Notes: generated by a model not told the origin, from the letters alone. Shown: positions 17,963 through 26,296, counted from the stretch's first letter. The stretch: DNA of 64,000 nucleotides from Salinibacillus xinjiangensis (GCF_009649735.1 NZ_WJNH01000007.1:124001-188000), one strand, 5' to 3'. A program made the numbers and translations.

Positions 17963-18004
17963 AAACCCTCTTAGTTTTCTTTTGAAAACTAAGAGGGTTT
18001 TTAT
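17963..18004 (+). terminator. Terminator after the BsuPI lipoprotein gene
   Basis: AAACCCTCTTAGTTTTC pairs perfectly with GAAAACTAAGAGGGTTT across TTT, followed by more T. Confidence 0.92.
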
Positions 18005-18135
18005 TATATTCCTATTATAAACTTCACACTTTTTCAGACAGCTTCGATGACTTATGATAAAATAAGGTATAATTTCGAGAAAATTAGAACTAGTAACACA
18101 CTTTAGTAGTTTTAGAGTGATAGGGAGAGACGAAG

Positions 18136-19692
18136 ATGGAGAAATTAAGAAAAAAATTATTTTGGTTAATACCATTAGCGATTGTTCTAGTAGGGCTCGC
18201 CATTCTCTACATAATCAATTTGCAACGGTTTACAGCCCCACCTACCGAGGACTGGAGTCGGGACCTACCGATTGCTACCATAGATGGCTATCATGACCCG
18301 CAAGTCGAAGTCAATGAAGGTCAAGTAGATATCATATACAGTCAAAATAAAGAATTAGTGAAAAAAAGCTTTGATTCCGATTTACGTGAAATTAAGGAAG
18401 AGCCAATCCCGACAAAAGTGGATAGCTGGGATGATTTTTATGTATATAAGGATAAAGTCTTTTATTTTGATGAAGAGAAAATTATGAATGGCGCAACAAC
18501 CGAAGTGATTGCCGAGGCCGAACTATTCCATCCTGCCAATGATCAAATATATTATGCGAAAGGCCAGGATATATTTGCTTTAAATCTAAATACAAATGAT
18601 ACCCAAAAAGTTGTTGGAGTTTCGCATCCTGTACAAGAAATCCAGAGCTCTGATAACTACTTGCTCGTTTATACTAATAATTTAAACCGTGGGCAATTGA
18701 CCTTTTTTGAAAAGCAAGAAAACGACCAGTATAAAGAAGTCATTAGTAAGGAAGTTAATGTAGGGGCAAGTAACAAAATTAATCAAATGGTGTTTACCTC
18801 TGATCAAAATAAGATTTATTTAGGTGTTTCTGCTGAGTCACAGAGCAGCCAAAACAAGCAATTTTTCTTTCTGTATAGTGAATTTTCCATACAGAATCCT
18901 GAGATAGAATTAGTAGACTTGAAACCCTATGATCCAGTGACAAAAGGGCCACTAGAAAATATTTCACAATTTGAATTAAGGCCCGTTGACGGTGGTTTAG
19001 AGGTGTTATTCCGAAGTGTAGGTTTTACTTATACCGATACAAATGATAACCAAGCCATGAACATTTATTCCATGCTGATTGGTGATAATTCTGAGATTAC
19101 AGTTGAGAGACGAAGCAATAACTACGCATTAGCATCAGCTCCATTCTTCTTTGGGGATGAGGCTGTAGGCTGGAAGGAAATCGCAGACCAAAATCAATAT
19201 CAACTAAAGCTTGCTTCAAGTAATCCAAACGTCGTGGAACAGGCAGAAAAAACATCTGTAGAGGAGTATTTAGTTGGATTCGGTATGAGTATTGGAAGCT
19301 TGTCTACATCTGTATTTCTCTTATACTTTATGATTGTCTGGACTATAATACCGATTGTTTATTTAGGAGTAGTGAGCTTGTTCTATCGGTATAAAGACCG
19401 CAATCGTGATATGAACAACAATCCGTGGATATTATATTTAGGAGTATTGATTTACGTTGCAGGGGCATTGGTTATGCGAGACCACCTATTCCCAGCTAAT
19501 GCTTATCTCCATGCTCCGGATTATATAAAATTTGCAGGCAATGATTTCTTCTTTATATTATTGTTTGCCCTTTTCTCGTTGATTAGTGTAAAGCTTATTA
19601 AGCGTGACTGGGGTGTCATCGGTAAATATTCATATTTTCTCGGAATACAATATTTGTTATATATTGTTGTATTAGGCCCATTTTATTTTTAA
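18136..19692 (+). CDS. Uncharacterised membrane protein with large extracytoplasmic domain
   Basis: 518 aa, not recognised. Topology read from sequence: one N-terminal membrane anchor (residues about 9-27), an extracytoplasmic region of about 360 residues full of short beta-strand-like segments with D/N/Q/Y turns (beta-propeller-like in character), then four hydrophobic helices from about residue 385 to the end, separated by short charged loops (Y-R-Y-K-D-R-N-R-D; K-L-I-K-R-D). GGGAGAGACG precedes the ATG. It is monocistronic between two terminators. It may be an envelope sensor or transporter accessory; I make no functional assignment. Confidence 0.8.
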   Translation: MEKLRKKLFWLIPLAIVLVGLAILYIINLQRFTAPPTEDWSRDLPIATIDGYHDPQVEVNEGQVDIIYSQNKELVKKSFDSDLREIKEEPIPTKVDSWDDFYVYKDKVFYFDEEKIMNGATTEVIAEAELFHPANDQIYYAKGQDIFALNLNTNDTQKVVGVSHPVQEIQSSDNYLLVYTNNLNRGQLTFFEKQENDQYKEVISKEVNVGASNKINQMVFTSDQNKIYLGVSAESQSSQNKQFFFLYSEFSIQNPEIELVDLKPYDPVTKGPLENISQFELRPVDGGLEVLFRSVGFTYTDTNDNQAMNIYSMLIGDNSEITVERRSNNYALASAPFFFGDEAVGWKEIADQNQYQLKLASSNPNVVEQAEKTSVEEYLVGFGMSIGSLSTSVFLLYFMIVWTIIPIVYLGVVSLFYRYKDRNRDMNNNPWILYLGVLIYVAGALVMRDHLFPANAYLHAPDYIKFAGNDFFFILLFALFSLISVKLIKRDWGVIGKYSYFLGIQYLLYIVVLGPFYF

Positions 19693-19698
19693 GTTATA

Positions 19699-19740
19699 AC
19701 AAAAGGTCAATCATGCTATTAAAGCTGATTGACCTTTTTT
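19699..19740. terminator. Bidirectional terminator between convergent genes
   Basis: AAAAGGTCAATCA pairs with TGATTGACCTTTT over a 12-nt loop, with a T run on the plus strand and an A run at the other end. It serves the 518-aa gene and the Nfu-N gene. Confidence 0.88.
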
Positions 19741-19751
19741 ATTTTGACTAA

Positions 19752-20015
19752 TTAATATCCATTCTTTTCAAAAACTGCTTCAACCTTAGGAATCAGCTGA
19801 TCCCATTCAGCATCAAAGGTTTTATTAACAGTGATAAAATTCTTGTATCCAAACACGTTATCTACACCATCAACCTCCATCAGTTCATTTAAGATGGCAT
19901 ATTCACTTGTTTGTCCAGCCATCACAGATACACTTCCATCACCAGAAAAAATATCTGTACTAGCAGTGAATTTCATGGCATTTGGATTTGGCGTAGCTTC
20001 AGCAAAAACACTCAT
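19752..20015 (-). CDS. Nfu/NifU N-terminal domain protein
   Basis: An 87-aa stand-alone Nfu N-terminal (scaffold) domain: T-P-N-P-N-A-M-K-F near the N-terminus, I-L-N-E-L-M-E-V-D-G-V-D-N-V-F, and F-I-T-V-N-K in the second half. The C-x-x-C iron-sulfur-binding domain of full Nfu is absent, so by itself it would not carry a cluster; it may be an accessory of Fe-S assembly. TAGGGAGGG precedes the ATG. Monocistronic, convergent with the previous gene. Confidence 0.85.
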   Translation of the reverse strand: MSVFAEATPNPNAMKFTASTDIFSGDGSVSVMAGQTSEYAILNELMEVDGVDNVFGYKNFITVNKTFDAEWDQLIPKVEAVFEKNGY

Positions 20016-20263
20016 TTTTATCCCTCCCTAACTATCTTCCTTTATATTAGCATGAAACAGTTTATAGAAAAAGATAATATAAAAGCATCCTCTCAAATTT
20101 TTCACAACTATAGTCTCGACAAAAATCGTCCTCAACAAACAATCTTTTTGTGACTTTCTAGCAGGGTTTATGTCAGAAAAAATGGAAATATTAATTCTAT
20201 AAACGAGATTTATTTCGTATCATAAGGGTATAGATAGGTAAGTACGAACGGAGGGGTAACAGT

Positions 20264-20695
20264 ATGGAAACCTTTCAAACCAATGTGAAACGAGTAGGGG
20301 AAACCTTGGGAGAATGGGTAAAACGACAGTGGCATGCATTCTATTTATGGATGAGCTCTAACACTGTTGCTGATTTTATAATATTTTACAGAATTAGAGC
20401 ATACTTCTTTTTGGTTTTAACACCAATATTCATGGCCATCCCTATTTTTACGTTTTTAGGCGCATTTAGTATGGTATCAGTGAGTGGATTAGCGGCAATT
20501 TTTCTTCTTCTATTTTCAATAAGCTTAGCATTAATATTTATCTTATTTCCGTTTTTAATTGTTTACGTAAAATTTCGTGAGCATTCGAAATGGCAGATTA
20601 TATGGATTAGTACAACGGCAGCTTTAACCTTGATTGCTATTTACTGGGCAGTACAGTATTATGAGTGGCTATTGCCTGCTATGAGTGGGAGTTAG
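20264..20695 (+). CDS. Uncharacterised small membrane protein
   Basis: 143 aa, not recognised. An N-terminal amphipathic, basic region (residues 1-45) is followed by three hydrophobic helices (about 48-70, 75-105, 112-135). GGAGGGG lies 7 nt before the ATG. No terminator is obvious after the stop; the phased AGCA array begins 65 bp downstream. Confidence 0.7.
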   Translation: METFQTNVKRVGETLGEWVKRQWHAFYLWMSSNTVADFIIFYRIRAYFFLVLTPIFMAIPIFTFLGAFSMVSVSGLAAIFLLLFSISLALIFILFPFLIVYVKFREHSKWQIIWISTTAALTLIAIYWAVQYYEWLLPAMSGS

Positions 20696-20760
20696 TTTTG
20701 GTGGTTTAATGTATTTTGCTTGGGTGACGGTGGGGGTGCTGGAGCGTGTGCGAGGGGTTT

Positions 20761-21120
20761 AGCATTTAGAATGGGATGTTTAGGTATTTGAGGGAGTGGG
20801 GTTCAGCATTTGGCACCTGATCTATAGCAAAATGGGCGTCATTTTCAGCATTAATCCTCTCGACGTTAGCGTAACCCCGTTGTACTATAGCATTTGTGCC
20901 GGACTTCAGCATTTAGAGGGGAATGTTTAGCATTTGGCTTACCATCTTCAGCACATGAAGCACAAACTTCAGCTTGTCCACTTCTTCATCATTTGCAGCC
21001 TAATCTATAGCAAACAGCCAGCCATATTCAGCATTTACCCGCTCATCTTTAGCATAAACGCAAGCTACTTCAGCATACAATCCACATCATCAGCATTTCC
21101 GAGGTCATCTTCAGCACCCG
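20761..21120. repeat. 21-bp phased AGCA array, copy 1
   Basis: Cores of the form TTCAGCATT/TTTAGCATA/TATAGCAAA start at 20761, 20782 (degenerate), 20805, 20826, 20847, 20868 (AGCG), 20889, 20908, 20929, 20950, 20971, 20997, 21009, 21030, 21051, 21072, 21092 and 21113. Of the 17 intervals 12 are exactly 21 bp; others are 19, 20, 23, 26 and 12. Spacers are unrelated to each other. An ORF (20934-21194) across it is only the translated repeat. It lies between convergent genes. Confidence 0.85.
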
Positions 21121-21170
21121 CACCCCCACACCCACACCCCCACATGCACGCACTCCCAAAATACCCCAAG

Positions 21171-21199
21171 AAAAAAAGGCCAGCACACAGCTAGCCTTC
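21171..21199 (-). terminator. Terminator after dat
   Basis: On the minus strand AAGGCTAGC pairs with GCTGGCCTT (one wobble), then eight T. Confidence 0.85.
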
Positions 21200-21206
21200 T
21201 TAACCC

Positions 21207-22043
21207 CTACAATTGAATCAACTTCTCAAATCCATCCTGCAACCGTTTCGTAACCTCACCAATTGTACCATCATTAAACTTATGTTCATCTATATTCACC
21301 ACTGGTGTAACCTCAGAAGTGGTAGAAGCTATAAATGCTTCATCTAATTCCTCAAGTTCTGCCAAGGTTAATTCTCTCTCTTCAACTGGAATTTGCAGTT
21401 GTTCACACAGTCTTAAAATAGCGATTCTAGTAATACCGTTGAGAATATAGTTGTTAGCAGGGTGGGTTATGACTTTTCCGTCCTTCACGCCGAAAAAGTT
21501 AGATGATGAACCTTCTGTTACATGGTTTTCGTCACGATAGAAGAGGGCTTCTTTGTACCCTTGCTCGTGTGCTTTTTGCTTGGCCATAACGTTCCAAAGT
21601 AAGTTTAAGCTTTTAATGTCACATCTTAGCCAGCGCATATCCTGTACTAAAGTCATCCCGATGCCATTTTGTTGCGCTTCAAGGGGACGAGAGACTGGTA
21701 TCGGATAAGCGTATAATTCTGGTGTGCTTTTTTTGGGATATGGATGATTACGGGCTGCAATACCTCTTGTTATTTGGAGGTAAATGGCACCATCGACTAC
21801 GTTGTTTTGCTCAAGTAATTGTTCTAATCGTTCTTGTAGCTTTTCAGATTCGACATCATAGGAGATGGCAATCTCATTTAAGCTAAATTGCAGACGCTGT
21901 AAATGCTCATCTAGCATAAAAAACTTGCCGTTGTACACACGGATGACTTCATAGACTCCATCCCCAAATGTATAGCCACGATCCTCAATATCGGTTTTAG
22001 CATCATTACGTACCTTAAAATCTTGATTGTTTAATATGATCAC
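21207..22043 (-). CDS. dat: D-amino acid aminotransferase
   Basis: A 278-aa fold-type IV PLP aminotransferase interconverting D-alanine and D-glutamate (wall precursor supply). Family motifs: D-R-G-Y-T-F-G-D-G-V-Y-E-V-I-R-V near residue 25, the R-W-L-R-C-D-I-K-S-L-N-L-L segment containing the catalytic lysine, E-G-S-S-S-N-F-F and L-N-G-I-T-R. I prefer the GTG at 22043 (AAGGTG 6 nt upstream), giving M-I-I-L-N-N; the first GTG at 22052 lies in that ribosome site. Length fits (B. subtilis 282). Monocistronic with its own terminator. Confidence 0.9.
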   Translation of the reverse strand: MIILNNQDFKVRNDAKTDIEDRGYTFGDGVYEVIRVYNGKFFMLDEHLQRLQFSLNEIAISYDVESEKLQERLEQLLEQNNVVDGAIYLQITRGIAARNHPYPKKSTPELYAYPIPVSRPLEAQQNGIGMTLVQDMRWLRCDIKSLNLLWNVMAKQKAHEQGYKEALFYRDENHVTEGSSSNFFGVKDGKVITHPANNYILNGITRIAILRLCEQLQIPVEERELTLAELEELDEAFIASTTSEVTPVVNIDEHKFNDGTIGEVTKRLQDGFEKLIQL

Positions 22044-22141
22044 AATGTTCACCTTCTTCTAAGAATGTTATTAACATCATAGGTTGAATTTTCAGATATG
22101 TAAAGAGGAAATAATCATAATTTTGGTTAGAGGGAGGGCTT

Positions 22142-22185
22142 AAAAAAAACAAGAACCCAGCCAAAAATTTTAGGGCAGGGTTCTA
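22142..22185 (-). terminator. Terminator of the phn-type ABC operon
   Basis: On the minus strand AGAACCCTGCCC pairs with GGCTGGGTTCT, ending in a long T run. It is placed immediately after the last permease gene. Confidence 0.88.
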
Positions 22186-22191
22186 AGTTGA

Positions 22192-22998
22192 TTAAACTAA
22201 ACGTTTACGAATTTTAGAGCTGATGTAATCGATGACCATAACGACGACGACAATGGCAAGAATGATAAGCCCTAATTGTTCCCAGTCACGGTTAGCTGCA
22301 GTAATAACGATTAGGGTACCAATACCACCGGCTCCAACGATTCCGAGCACGGTTGAAGCACGAATATCGATTTCGAAACGGTATAAGGCAAAGGACAAAA
22401 ACTCAGGTAAAACTTGTGGAAAAATCCCGTAAAACAAGATCTGAATTTTATTTGCCCCATTTGCTTCCATCGCTTCAACGACCTTCATATCAATGCTTTC
22501 AATGACCTCGGCATAGAGTTTACCTAGCATACCAAAAGCAGTAAGTCCGATGGTTAGCACGCCGGCGAAGGCACCAGGCCCAACCGTAATAACGAAAAGA
22601 ATCGCTAAAATAAGTTCGGGAAAAGTACGGTCTAAGATTAAAAACCATTTTCCCATTGTGTTCCAAAAAGGAGACTTGACCATGTTTCCAGCGGCCCAAA
22701 ATCCAAATGGAATAGCTAAAATAGCTGCGATTAACGTACCGGCATAGGCAATAAAGACAGTCTCAAGAATTAATTCCAGTACTTTACTGGTAGCTGACCA
22801 GTCTACATCAACCAGTCTTGGAACAACGCGATCAAAGTTTTCGCCAATTCGATCAAAGAACCGCCAATCTACTTTTTCTATCACACCTGAAAAAGCCCAA
22901 ACATAGATAACACCTAGAATGAGAGCGATGGCAGAGTTCCGAACAATCTTCTTTTGACGATTTGGCTTTGGTGGTAAATTAAAGTTCTTTTCCATCAT
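22192..22998 (-). CDS. phnE: Phosphonate/phosphite-type ABC permease (PhnE family), second copy
   Basis: A 268-aa permease with about six membrane helices. The BPD inner-membrane loop E-A-x-x-A-x-G-x(9)-G appears as V-E-A-M-E-A-N-G-A-N-K-I-Q-I-L-F-Y-G, and Y-R-F-E-I-D-I-R-A-S-T-V-L-G-I-V-G-A-G-G-I-G is typical of PhnE. The start overlaps the stop of the first phnE copy (ATGA), so the two paralogous permeases are coupled and probably form a heterodimer. GAAGGAGAG ribosome site. Confidence 0.9.
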   Translation of the reverse strand: MMEKNFNLPPKPNRQKKIVRNSAIALILGVIYVWAFSGVIEKVDWRFFDRIGENFDRVVPRLVDVDWSATSKVLELILETVFIAYAGTLIAAILAIPFGFWAAGNMVKSPFWNTMGKWFLILDRTFPELILAILFVITVGPGAFAGVLTIGLTAFGMLGKLYAEVIESIDMKVVEAMEANGANKIQILFYGIFPQVLPEFLSFALYRFEIDIRASTVLGIVGAGGIGTLIVITAANRDWEQLGLIILAIVVVVMVIDYISSKIRKRLV

Positions 22999-23804
22999 AC
23001 AACTCTCCTTCTTAAGGCGTTACTAATTGTTTCAATAATAATTACTGCAATAAGTAATACGACTAATACAGCCATTACCTTTTGATATTGTAAGAAGTTT
23101 AATTGCGTATCTATAATTGCACCAATACCTCCAGCCCCAACAAATCCGAGGACTAGGGAAGCACGCACATTAAGTTCAAAGACATATAATCCATATGAAA
23201 TAAAGTTCGGCAATACTTGAGGTACTACGGCATACCATATAACTTGTACAATGTTACCGCCTGTAGAACGGACAGCTTCTAATTGCCTTGGATCAATGGT
23301 TTCAATCGTTTCACTTAGTAATTTCGCTAATAGACCTAAAGAGAATACGGTTAATGCTAATATACCAGGGACAATCCCAACACCGAACAAACTAACGAAA
23401 AGCGTTGCAAGTAAAATATCAGGCATCGTACGTAGAAAGTTCATGATGTTTCGGAAGAGTTGATAAACAAATTTGCTTTTAACAATGGTATTCGCAGAGA
23501 GTAAACTCATTGGAATACATAGAATAATAGAGAATGTAGAGGCAACGACTGCAATTTGAATGGTTTCGATCAAAGGATCAATCGCGGCTTCGATATAGCT
23601 CCAGTCAGGTGGAAACATTTCTAATAGTTTAAAAAATACGACATCTATTTCCGAGATTAGTCCGATAAAGTCTGCATCGGTTTCTCGTAAACTAAAAAGA
23701 TACCAAAATACGACAATAGCAAAAATAATTGAGATTTGAAATTTAAGTTTCTTCGGATAAACAGAATATACCTTACTCTCCAAATCCTTATTTTGTTGAG
23801 GCAT
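22995..23804 (-). CDS. phnE: Phosphonate/phosphite-type ABC permease (PhnE family), first copy
   Basis: A 269-aa PhnE-family permease paralogous to the next gene: I-E-T-I-D-P-R-Q-L-E-A-V-R-S-T-G-G in the ATPase-contact loop and Y-V-F-E-L-N-V-R-A-S-L-V-L-G-F-V-G-A-G-G-I-G in the last third. An N-terminal hydrophobic helix is followed by an acidic extracytoplasmic loop. ATG 23804 is preferred over GTG 23813, which lies in the GAGGAAGTG ribosome site. It overlaps the end of phnC by 17 bp. Confidence 0.9.
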   Translation of the reverse strand: MPQQNKDLESKVYSVYPKKLKFQISIIFAIVVFWYLFSLRETDADFIGLISEIDVVFFKLLEMFPPDWSYIEAAIDPLIETIQIAVVASTFSIILCIPMSLLSANTIVKSKFVYQLFRNIMNFLRTMPDILLATLFVSLFGVGIVPGILALTVFSLGLLAKLLSETIETIDPRQLEAVRSTGGNIVQVIWYAVVPQVLPNFISYGLYVFELNVRASLVLGFVGAGGIGAIIDTQLNFLQYQKVMAVLVVLLIAVIIIETISNALRRRVV

Positions 23805-24573
23805 CTTCTTCACTTCCTCTCAAATCTTCCTCGCGAATCGGGCGATTATAGATTTGTTCGAATGTCTTTTCCTCAACTTCACTTACAGGACCATCGAAGA
23901 CTATTTCACCATCACGCATACCAATAATTCGGTCTGCATATTCCATTGCCATATCAATAAAGTGCAAGTTAACGATTGTCGTAATGTTATCCTCTTGATT
24001 AACTTTTCGTAAATAGGTCATCACTTGGTGTGAGGTTGGTGGATCAAGACTTGCTACAGGCTCATCCGCTAGAATAATGGAAGGATCCTGTGTTAGTACG
24101 CGTGCAATACTAACTCTCTGTTGCTGACCACCACTTAATTGGTCTGCACGATTATACAGCTTGCTCTCCATGTTTACACGTCTAAGATTATCATAAGCCT
24201 TTATTTTATCTTCTTTAGGATAGAGGTTAAAAATACTACGTAGAGTACCTGTATGACCTAATCGACCACTAATTACGTTTTTCATAACACTGGAACGATT
24301 GACAAGGTTGTAATTCTGAAAGATCATGCCTACCTTTGTACGTAGTTTTCTTAAATCCTTTCCTTCTACTTTCAGGATATCTTCATCATCTACGAGAAGT
24401 TCGCCATTGGTAGGAGTTACCATTCGGTTAATACTTCGAATAAAGGTAGATTTACCCGCACCAGACAAACCAACAATAACTACAAATTCCCCTTCATTAA
24501 TTTTTACATTAATATTTTTTAATCCTTGTGTACCATTGGGATATACAAGTGAGACATCTTTGAATGTAATCAT
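23788..24573 (-). CDS. phnC: Phosphonate/phosphite-type ABC ATPase (PhnC)
   Basis: A 261-aa importer ATPase: Walker A G-L-S-G-A-G-K-S-T (residues 35-43), Q-loop I-F-Q-N-Y-N-L, signature L-S-G-G-Q-Q-Q-R-V, Walker B I-I-L-A-D-E-P-V-A-S-L-D-P, H-loop N-L-H-F. N-R-S-S-V-M-K-N-V-I-S-G-R-L-G after the Q-loop is diagnostic for PhnC. ATG at 24573 with AAGGGGAG; the frame runs 15 codons further upstream through a hairpin and is not used. Delivers ATP energy for import of a phosphonate or reduced phosphorus anion; substrate not fixed by sequence. Confidence 0.92.
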   Translation of the reverse strand: MITFKDVSLVYPNGTQGLKNINVKINEGEFVVIVGLSGAGKSTFIRSINRMVTPTNGELLVDDEDILKVEGKDLRKLRTKVGMIFQNYNLVNRSSVMKNVISGRLGHTGTLRSIFNLYPKEDKIKAYDNLRRVNMESKLYNRADQLSGGQQQRVSIARVLTQDPSIILADEPVASLDPPTSHQVMTYLRKVNQEDNITTIVNLHFIDMAMEYADRIIGMRDGEIVFDGPVSEVEEKTFEQIYNRPIREEDLRGSEEDASTK

Positions 24574-24595
24574 GCTAATCTCCCCTTCTTTACTC

Positions 24596-24626
24596 AAAAA
24601 ATAGGGAGAAGATTTCACTTCTCCCT
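24596..24626 (-). terminator. Attenuating hairpin between phnD and phnC
   Basis: On the minus strand GGGAGAAG pairs perfectly with CTTCTCCC across TGAAAT, followed by TATTTTTT. As an intra-operon terminator with readthrough it would give more binding protein than ATPase and permeases, a common arrangement in ABC import operons. Confidence 0.75.
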
Positions 24627-24668
24627 AAACAGAACTTCTTCGTAATCATTTGTAATCCTGCTTTAAAA

Positions 24669-25616
24669 TTAATCGAGTGGAATGTCTCCGCCTAGGTTGT
24701 TGTAAGTTTCGCGAACAACATCGTAATCAGAGCTTTCCGCTTTGATAATTGCATCCCAGTTATATACTTCGTTCATGATTTTGATCATTTCTTCATCGTC
24801 ATTAAAGCTTAGGAATGCGTCTTGAATTTCCTTAGTTAGTTCATCATCAAGAGATGCAGGAACTGTTACTGTATCGTTAGGAATTTCTTCAGTTGTACCA
24901 ATTACTTTTAAATCCTCTTTAATGCTAGGATAATCCTCTAACATCGTGTCACGAACATCATCAAAGGTTGTAGCAATATCAGCTTGACCTTCTAGTACAG
25001 CGACAGCACTGTTGTCATGCCCACCAGATTTCATCGTACCAGCAAAGAACTCTTCTTGAAGTGCTGTTGTACTTTCCAACTCGAACTTAGACATAAGCTG
25101 TGAAGCTGGGAATAGGTAACCAGAAGTTGAAGATGCGTCACCATAAGCCCAAATCATGTCACCTGCGTGCTCTTCTAAGTCATCTAAGCTCTCAACAGGA
25201 GAGTCTGCACGAACTAGGTATTGAGCTACATATGTAGCACTCCCGTTACGTTCAGATTTAAGTAATACTTCTACTTCATACTTACTGTCAGCTAATACAT
25301 ATCCAAATGCAGGTAAGAAACCGATATGAACCGTATCATTACCTAATGCTTCAACTAATGCACTATAACTAGTCATTGTTTTGGCTTCAACCTCTTTACC
25401 AATAACTTCTCCAAGCTTATCAGCTAAAGGTTGTGCTGTCTCAGCAATTTCACCTGAATCCTGAGAAGGAACAAATCCCATAACAAGTTTATCTGGGTTA
25501 AGAGCCTCAGACTCTTCTCCGCCTTCTCCTTGTCCTTCTTCACTGTCAGAACCGCCACACGCTACAAGAGCTACTGCCATTGCAGCGACAAAAAGAAAAG
25601 CTAAAAATTTCTTCAT
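24669..25616 (-). CDS. phnD: Phosphonate/phosphite-type ABC substrate-binding lipoprotein (PhnD)
   Basis: A 315-aa lipoprotein: signal peptide with lipobox A-L-V-A-C (Cys about 20), a Glu/Gly-rich linker, then a PhnD-like periplasmic-binding fold (L-V-M-G-F-V-P-S-Q-D; T-S-Y-S-A-L-V-E-A-L; V-H-I-G-F-L-P-A-F-G-Y; Y-G-D-A-S-S-T-S-G-Y-L-F-P). ATG 25616 with GGGGGAG 10 nt upstream is chosen; an upstream frame extension is not credible. First gene of the operon; no phosphonate lyase or oxidation gene is nearby, so substrate may be phosphonate, phosphite or a similar anion. Confidence 0.92.
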   Translation of the reverse strand: MKKFLAFLFVAAMAVALVACGGSDSEEGQGEGGEESEALNPDKLVMGFVPSQDSGEIAETAQPLADKLGEVIGKEVEAKTMTSYSALVEALGNDTVHIGFLPAFGYVLADSKYEVEVLLKSERNGSATYVAQYLVRADSPVESLDDLEEHAGDMIWAYGDASSTSGYLFPASQLMSKFELESTTALQEEFFAGTMKSGGHDNSAVAVLEGQADIATTFDDVRDTMLEDYPSIKEDLKVIGTTEEIPNDTVTVPASLDDELTKEIQDAFLSFNDDEEMIKIMNEVYNWDAIIKAESSDYDVVRETYNNLGGDIPLD

Positions 25617-25791
25617 TTTTCTGTACTCCCCCTTAGGTTTTTGATGATGTTTTAACAACAAGTTAATTATATAGAATCATACGTCAGGAAACAACAGAAT
25701 TTACAATTTTTTTACGAAATTTTTCAGATATAATAATAAAAAAATGGATATATAAAGGATAAAAGGCAAACATTATTAAAAAAATAACCAA

Positions 25792-25828
25792 AAACGTCCG
25801 ACATACACAGATGCATGTCGGACGTAAG
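25792..25828 (-). terminator. Terminator after the yizC-like gene
   Basis: ACGTCCGACAT (25797 on) and ATGTCGGACGT form a perfect 11-bp inverted repeat; on the minus strand it is followed by TTTTTGG and further T. It lies just past the stop at 25836. Confidence 0.88.
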
Positions 25829-25835
25829 GGGTTTA

Positions 25836-26033
25836 CTATTGCAGATGTTGGTCGATTTGTTGTTCAAGCTGTTGTAGCTGCTGTTTTTCTTCAGGTGAAG
25901 AATTTGTATAAGCAGATTGAATCACATTACGAGCAACTTGAGCTTCTTTTTGTTTTTGCTGCTGATTCATTTGTCCCATATTCGTTAGTCGATTGACGGC
26001 ATCCTTGGCCTGCTCGAAAAATTGGTTGGCCAT
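25836..26033 (-). CDS. DUF3813 family small protein (YizC-like)
   Basis: A 65-aa soluble, Gln-rich helical protein (M-A-N-Q-F-F-E-Q-A-K-D-A-V; A-R-N-V-I-Q-S-A-Y-T-N-S-S-P-E-E-K) of the DUF3813 type. In B. subtilis a gene of this kind (yizC) precedes yitU, which agrees with the position here. Its ribosome site TTAGGAGGGG lies inside the end of the preceding 49-aa ORF, 2 bp away. Function unknown. Confidence 0.8.
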   Translation of the reverse strand: MANQFFEQAKDAVNRLTNMGQMNQQQKQKEAQVARNVIQSAYTNSSPEEKQQLQQLEQQIDQHLQ

Positions 26034-26035
26034 CG

Positions 26036-26185
26036 TTAAACCCCTCCTAACGTTTGGTGATCGGCGTGTTCACGTTTCCGTTCCGCATCATCAAATTTTT
26101 CGTGATACGGAATACGCTCATCATGTTTTTGGACTGCCTTTACTCCCTCTGCAACAAAACGCTTGGATTTGCTACGTTTGCTCAA
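26036..26185 (-). CDS. 49-aa basic protein with TTG start (unannotated-type small ORF)
   Basis: A small ORF I read directly: TTG at 26185 with AGGGGG 8 nt upstream, then M-S-K-R-S-K-S-K-R-F-V-A-E-G-V-K, a middle of H-D-E-R-I-P-Y-H-E-K-F-D-D-A-E-R and a stop at 26036. It ends 2 bp before the YizC-like start and contains that gene's ribosome site, so the two look cotranslated. Strongly charged, no hydrophobic segment. An ATG at 26190 in another frame is closed after two codons. I do not recognise the family. Confidence 0.65.
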   Translation of the reverse strand: MSKRSKSKRFVAEGVKAVQKHDERIPYHEKFDDAERKREHADHQTLGGV

Positions 26186-26202
26186 GGCATGATCCCCCTA
26201 GT

Positions 26203-26241
26203 AGAAAAAAAGCTTGAACACCTTAAGAAGTGTTCAAGCAT
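26203..26241 (-). terminator. Terminator after yitU
   Basis: On the minus strand GCTTGAACACTT pairs with its complement (AGGTGTTCAAGC), then seven T. It separates yitU from the 49-aa/yizC pair, so the pair relies on readthrough or on a promoter inside the short gap. Confidence 0.88.
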
Positions 26242-26296
26242 AGTTTGTACCGGTAAGAGAAGTTCATTAGCGGTATAATGTGGAAAAGCGGGTTGA

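Noticed and set aside
20761-21120. CRISPR array
   Set aside because: Cores are only 5-9 bp, spacers about 12-16 bp, and no cas gene is present.
20934-21194. 86-aa ORF across the AGCA array, and similar ORFs at 52715-52897 and 52939-53142
   Set aside because: A 21-bp period is seven codons, so any frame without a stop in the core stays open. Heptad-like residues come from the DNA period, not from protein selection.
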